Below are positions 6,372 through 9,051 of a stretch of DNA of 9,051 nt, one piece after another; the stretch's first letter is position 1; every line of letters begins with the position of its first letter. The notes under the pieces were generated by a model, which was given only the letters and a program-made list of their open reading frames with translations, did not search any database and was not told where the DNA came from. The translations under genes and the position numbers were made by a program. This DNA comes from Nitrospirales bacterium (lineage in GTDB: Bacteria; Nitrospirota; Nitrospiria; Nitrospirales; UBA2166), in assembly GCA_029261375.1 (NCBI GenBank), contig JAJDBL010000345.1, positions 1-9,051 of the forward strand, given 5' to 3'.

Positions 6372-6640
6372 GAGGCGTGCTTCCGTATCCAGACCCGAGC
6401 ATGGAATTCCAGCGGTTCAATTCTAAGAATAGAATGGCCTTCCATCTGCACGCTTGCGGGAACGTTCTTCAGTGGTTCTCCCTGGTCGAGGGTCACCGTG
6501 AGGACTGCGCCATCAACCATATCTTCGAGCCGTAATTTAGTTTTGACGAAGTTAAACGGGCACATGACTCCTCTGAGGTCTAATTCTTCATCGGGGGGGC
6601 GCATGCCGCTCAGTGGGGTGTTTTCTGGGGGATTTTCCAT
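6368..6640 (-). CDS. TusA/SirA-family sulfur carrier protein
   Basis: TusA-family proteins are small cytoplasmic carriers that hold sulfur as a persulfide on one Cys and pass it to tRNA thiolation, molybdenum cofactor synthesis or sulfur metabolism. From ATG 6640 this one has 90 residues. It carries the family's N-terminal motif ELDLRGVMCPFNFVKTKL (19-36) with active Cys27. The usual CPxP reads CPFN, a variant I associate with TusA-like proteins outside the classic tRNA-thiolation group. The second half, TLDQGEPLKNVPASVQMEGH (50-69), fits the compact alpha/beta fold. The frame extends to ATG 6712, but the promoter at 6665-6694 lies inside that extension, so 6640 is preferred; no strong ribosome binding site is visible. 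It is divergent from the moa operon, which makes a sulfur supply role for MoaD attractive but unproven. Confidence 0.87.
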   Translation of the reverse strand: MENPPENTPLSGMRPPDEELDLRGVMCPFNFVKTKLRLEDMVDGAVLTVTLDQGEPLKNVPASVQMEGHSILRIEPLEFHARVWIRKHAS

Positions 6641-6664
6641 GAAATCATCTTGGATCAGTCTGCA

Positions 6665-6694
6665 ATCGTACGGGGCTCGTTTTGGACGTGTCAA
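6665..6694 (-). promoter_or_regulatory. Sigma-70 promoter of the TusA-like gene
   Basis: On the minus strand, an exact TTGACA (6694-6689) and TACGAT (6670-6665, four of six) are 18 bases apart. Transcription would begin near 6658, about 18 bases before the ATG at 6640. Its -35 box lies 26 bases from the -35 box of the moa promoter facing the other way. Confidence 0.6.
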
Positions 6695-6720
6695 GGACCA
6701 CCGATGAGCCATGCGCTGAA

Positions 6721-6750
6721 TTGACAGAAATTCTTACCCCGACCTATAAT
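6721..6750 (+). promoter_or_regulatory. Consensus sigma-70 promoter of the moa operon
   Basis: TTGACA (6721-6726) and TATAAT (6745-6750) match both consensus hexamers exactly, with an 18-base spacer. The start of transcription should be near 6757, giving a leader of about 29 bases to moaC at 6786. This is the strongest promoter in the window. Such a leader is too short for a full Moco riboswitch. Confidence 0.8.
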
Positions 6751-6785
6751 GCCAGGCTTCGTAAGTTCTTGCTGATACAGAAAAA

Positions 6786-7319
6786 ATGGACGATTTAACA
6801 CACTTCAATGCTGACGGTCGAGCCAGAATGGTCGATGTTGGTCAAAAGGCAACGACTCCCCGGACTGCGGTAGCTCAAGCACGTATTCTCATGCAGCCTG
6901 AGACCCTGCTCAGGATCCAGGAGGGCCGGATCGCGAAAGGCGATGTCTTAGCCGTTGCGCAGGTGGCCGGCACGATGGGGGCCAAACGAACGCCAGACTT
7001 GATTCCGATGTGTCATCCGCTACTCATCACGAGTGTCAACATGGCGTTCCGGGAAGACGGCACACCGAACGCAGATGGTCGCTGTAGTATCTTGGTGACC
7101 GCGGAGGTCAAAACCACCGGGCAAACCGGAGTGGAAATGGAGGCTGTCATTGCCGTTTCTGTCGCTGCCCTGACGATCTATGACATGTGCAAGGCAATCG
7201 ATCGAGGAATGATGGTGACGGATATGTGTTTGAACTCCAAAGCCGGAGGGAAATCTGGAACCTATCTCCGGCCGTCAGTGGCGGAGCATAACACGGCGGC
7301 AAGTGTCGCACATCAGTGA
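6786..7319 (+). CDS. moaC: Cyclic pyranopterin monophosphate synthase MoaC
   Basis: MoaC converts the 3',8-cyclo-GTP product of MoaA to cyclic pyranopterin monophosphate in the first stage of molybdenum cofactor synthesis. The protein has 177 residues, slightly longer than E. coli MoaC, with the additions at the two ends. It shows LTHF (4-7), ARMVDV (13-18), [13 protein letters not shown] (67-79), TGVEMEA (114-120), [16 protein letters not shown] (124-139) and KAGGKSG (152-158). Residues matching the known active site are present: Lys51, His77, Glu117, Glu119, Asp133 and Lys136. It is first in the operon. The ATG at 6786 follows an A-rich stretch without a clear ribosome binding site, but LTHF at the N-terminus supports this start. 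moaDE begins nine bases after the stop. Confidence 0.97.
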   Translation: MDDLTHFNADGRARMVDVGQKATTPRTAVAQARILMQPETLLRIQEGRIAKGDVLAVAQVAGTMGAKRTPDLIPMCHPLLITSVNMAFREDGTPNADGRCSILVTAEVKTTGQTGVEMEAVIAVSVAALTIYDMCKAIDRGMMVTDMCLNSKAGGKSGTYLRPSVAEHNTAASVAHQ

Positions 7320-7328
7320 TACAGAACG

Positions 7329-8030
7329 ATGACGATTAAGCTGTTTGGAATGCTAAAAGATCTTGCTGGTGGTCAGGATGAAGTGGTGTGGCATGCCAAT
7401 GGTAATGGTCATTCGGTCAAAGATCTTGCGCGAGAGCTGACAGCACAGTTCCCTCAGCTAGGAGAACTTATTCAAGAGAAGAAGGTGATGATTTCTGTGA
7501 ATCACGAGATTGCAACTGATGATACGTCAATTCAGACCGAGGATGAGGTTGCCCTTCTTCCCCCTTTCGCAGGAGGGACTGATGTCCTTTCTATCGCGGA
7601 AGAGGTCTCTATCTTGGTTCGCGTACAACGAGAGAACTTTTCGGTCGATCAGGAGATTGACCGTGTTCGAGACAGCTCCAAGATGATCGGTGGAATAAAT
7701 GTGTTTCTAGGAACAGCACGAGAACGTTCTCTCGGGCGCGATGTTTCGAAAATCACGTTTGAATACTATGAGGGTATGGCACAAAAGACGTTGAGAGAAA
7801 TCCGTGAGCGCGCACTTAAAGATTTCGATATTCTTGAAGTCCTTATCATTCACCGCTATGGGGAAATTGACATTGGGGAAAACATTGTCCTGATCGTTGT
7901 TGGTGCGGAACATAGGGCGGATGCATTTAAAGCGTGCCAATGGTGTATTGACGAGTTGAAACAGATCACACCGATTTGGAAGCAGGAGACAACTCCGGCT
8001 GGCGAAGTGTGGGTGGAGCAGCACCCCTGA
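7329..8030 (+). CDS. moaDE: Molybdopterin synthase, MoaD-MoaE fusion
   Basis: Molybdopterin synthase adds two sulfurs to cyclic pyranopterin monophosphate. Normally the small subunit MoaD carries sulfur as a C-terminal thiocarboxylate and MoaE is catalytic; here both are one 233-residue chain. Residues 1-83 are a MoaD ubiquitin-like fold beginning with MTIKLFGMLKDLAG and ending with the standard tail LLPPFAGG (76-83). Residues from about 90 are MoaE, with GGINVFLGTARE (121-132), HRYGEIDIGE (175-184), EHRADAF (194-200) and the catalytic lysines Lys211 and Lys218 in IDELKQITPIWKQE. The link TDVLSIAEE after Gly83 is very short. Since MoaD needs a free Gly-Gly end, cleavage after Gly83 is likely, as described for mycobacterial MoaX; this is inference here. 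The stop overlaps the moaA start. Confidence 0.94.
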   Translation: MTIKLFGMLKDLAGGQDEVVWHANGNGHSVKDLARELTAQFPQLGELIQEKKVMISVNHEIATDDTSIQTEDEVALLPPFAGGTDVLSIAEEVSILVRVQRENFSVDQEIDRVRDSSKMIGGINVFLGTARERSLGRDVSKITFEYYEGMAQKTLREIRERALKDFDILEVLIIHRYGEIDIGENIVLIVVGAEHRADAFKACQWCIDELKQITPIWKQETTPAGEVWVEQHP

Positions 8031-9043
8031 TGCTTTCAGATATCTACCGCAGAGAGCTTCGTGATCTGAGGATCTCGGTCACCGATCGATGTAACTTCCG
8101 GTGTACCTACTGCATGCCGTTTGATGAATATGTCTGGATCGACCGCGAGGAGCTTCTCTCGTTCGAGGAAATTACCCGCCTTACTCGCCTATTTGTTGAG
8201 CTAGGCGTCAGCAAGGTCCGATTGACCGGCGGCGAACCGCTTCTGCGCTCTGAGCTTCAAACGTTGATCAAGCAGCTTGGTGAGGTGCCGGGACTCTCGG
8301 ATATCTGTCTCACCACCAACGCGTCTCGTCTAGTAGAGAAGGCGGATTCGCTGCGTGCAGCGGGCTTGAGTCGAATCAATATTAGCTTGGATACGTTGGA
8401 TGAAGAAAAATTCAAGCGAATGACCAAACGAGAGGATTTACCAAAAGTTTTGAACGGCATTTTTGCGGCAAAGGCCAGTGGATTTAAGCCAATTAAGATT
8501 AATATGGTGGTTGAGCGTGGTGTCAACGACGATGAGATCATTCCAATGGTTGACTTCTGTCGTGAACATGAGCTGTCACTTCGGTTTATCGAATATATGG
8601 ACGTTGGGAATGCAAACGGCTGGGCGTCGAACAAGATCGTATCAAAGAAGGAAATACTTGAGCGCATTCACGATGTCTACCCGACTCAGGATGGAGATCG
8701 AGAGAGGGTAAGTGATCCAGCAATCCAGTATGCCTTTTCCGACAATCGAGGGGATATTGGATTTATCGCATCAGTGACTGAGCCGTTTTGTACCAATTGC
8801 ACGCGTGCTCGACTAACGGCTGATGGGAAGCTTGTGACGTGTCTCTTCTCAAATGACGGTCTTGATCTGAAGACTTTCCTGAGGAATGGAGCAACTGATG
8901 ATGCTATTACGGACGTGATTACGTCCGTATGGAACAAACGATCGGATCGCTATTCAGATGAACGGTTGGAAGCGCTTAACTCGTCCGAAGGGTATAATCC
9001 CCGACGACAGACTAAGATTGAAATGATCACGTTAGGCGGGTAA
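8030..9043 (+). CDS. moaA: GTP 3',8-cyclase MoaA (radical SAM)
   Basis: MoaA is a radical SAM enzyme that, with two iron-sulfur clusters, turns GTP to 3',8-cyclo-GTP, the first step of molybdenum cofactor synthesis. The protein has 337 residues. The radical SAM cluster motif CNFRCTYC gives Cys21, Cys25 and Cys28; RLTGGEPLLR (64-73) is the SAM-binding GGEP region. The C-terminal cluster has Cys254, Cys257 and Cys271 in FCTNCTRARLTADGKLVTC (253-271). The chain ends in Gly-Gly, the conserved tail that MoaA inserts in its own active site, so the gene is complete. ATG 8030 shares its A with the moaDE stop (TGATG), showing translational coupling; a TTG further upstream at 7976 is rejected as start. 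It is the last moa gene seen before the right edge. Confidence 0.97.
   Translation: MLSDIYRRELRDLRISVTDRCNFRCTYCMPFDEYVWIDREELLSFEEITRLTRLFVELGVSKVRLTGGEPLLRSELQTLIKQLGEVPGLSDICLTTNASRLVEKADSLRAAGLSRINISLDTLDEEKFKRMTKREDLPKVLNGIFAAKASGFKPIKINMVVERGVNDDEIIPMVDFCREHELSLRFIEYMDVGNANGWASNKIVSKKEILERIHDVYPTQDGDRERVSDPAIQYAFSDNRGDIGFIASVTEPFCTNCTRARLTADGKLVTCLFSNDGLDLKTFLRNGATDDAITDVITSVWNKRSDRYSDERLEALNSSEGYNPRRQTKIEMITLGG
8908..8929. repeat. Perfect 9-bp hairpin inside moaA
   Basis: TACGGACGT (8908-8916) and ACGTCCGTA (8921-8929) are exact reverse complements around a four-base GATT loop, in the codons for residues 293-300 of MoaA. No T-run follows. It may affect message stability near the 3' end, or be chance. 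Confidence 0.5.
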
Positions 9044-9051
9044 GTGTCCGC

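Noticed and set aside
6641..6712. Longer TusA-like protein from ATG 6712
   Set aside because: The extra 24 residues match nothing in the family and the best promoter lies inside the extension.
6751..6785. Moco riboswitch in the moa leader
   Set aside because: Only about 29 bases separate the expected transcript start from moaC, far too short for that structure.
7976..8029. moaA start at TTG 7976
   Set aside because: The extension overlaps the conserved MoaE C-terminus in another frame, and the TGATG overlap at 8028-8032 gives a normal MoaA N-terminus.
8257..8667. 136-residue minus-strand frame inside moaA
   Set aside because: It is antisense to conserved radical SAM coding sequence, Ser/Arg-rich and without a domain, as expected for a shadow.

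Overview
This window comes from a Gram-negative bacterium. HflK and HflC are inner-membrane proteins, and a Sec signal peptide precedes a predicted periplasmic beta-propeller. The base composition looks close to balanced. The sequence alone does not fix the lineage: the gene set would suit Nitrospirota, NC10 or deltaproteobacteria-like groups, but that is only a guess. No transposase, integrase, CRISPR array, tRNA or rRNA was seen, and the window reads as ordinary chromosome.

Layout. Positions 1-215 hold the end of a membrane protein entering from the left edge. It converges on a minus-strand D-2-hydroxyacid dehydrogenase-like gene (289-1251) whose catalytic His position is occupied by Arg. 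A 391-base gap (1252-1642) contains two perfect-stem hairpins and a plausible promoter. A plus-strand unit follows: hflK (1643-2677), hflC (2674-3537, overlapping by ATGA) and a secreted YVTN beta-propeller protein with a C-terminal SPNGGE-type beta domain (3573-5105). A possible small minus-strand membrane protein (5127-5348) has its own promoter. Next come a 51-residue highly charged small ORF (5510-5665) and rsmI (5637-6371), which lacks the usual C-terminal domain. rsmI runs tail-to-tail into a TusA-like sulfur carrier gene (6368-6640, minus).

The right third is a molybdenum cofactor operon: moaC (6786-7319), a moaD-moaE fusion (7329-8030) and moaA (8030-9043, start overlapping the previous stop as TGATG). 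MoaA and MoaC convert GTP to cyclic pyranopterin monophosphate. The MoaD and MoaE parts then add the two dithiolene sulfurs to make molybdopterin. The operon starts from an exact TTGACA-18-TATAAT promoter. Back to back with it, 26 bases away, is a TTGACA-18-TACGAT promoter firing toward the TusA-like gene. Since TusA-type proteins carry persulfide sulfur and MoaD needs sulfur, the divergent arrangement suggests, without proving, a shared sulfur and Moco theme.

The most notable points are the divergent tusA/moa promoter pair, the internal Gly-Gly of the MoaD-MoaE fusion (a MoaD tail must be free to be thiolated), the dehydrogenase with its catalytic His replaced, and the propeller protein linked to hflKC. 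I found no clear evidence of a wholly new system.
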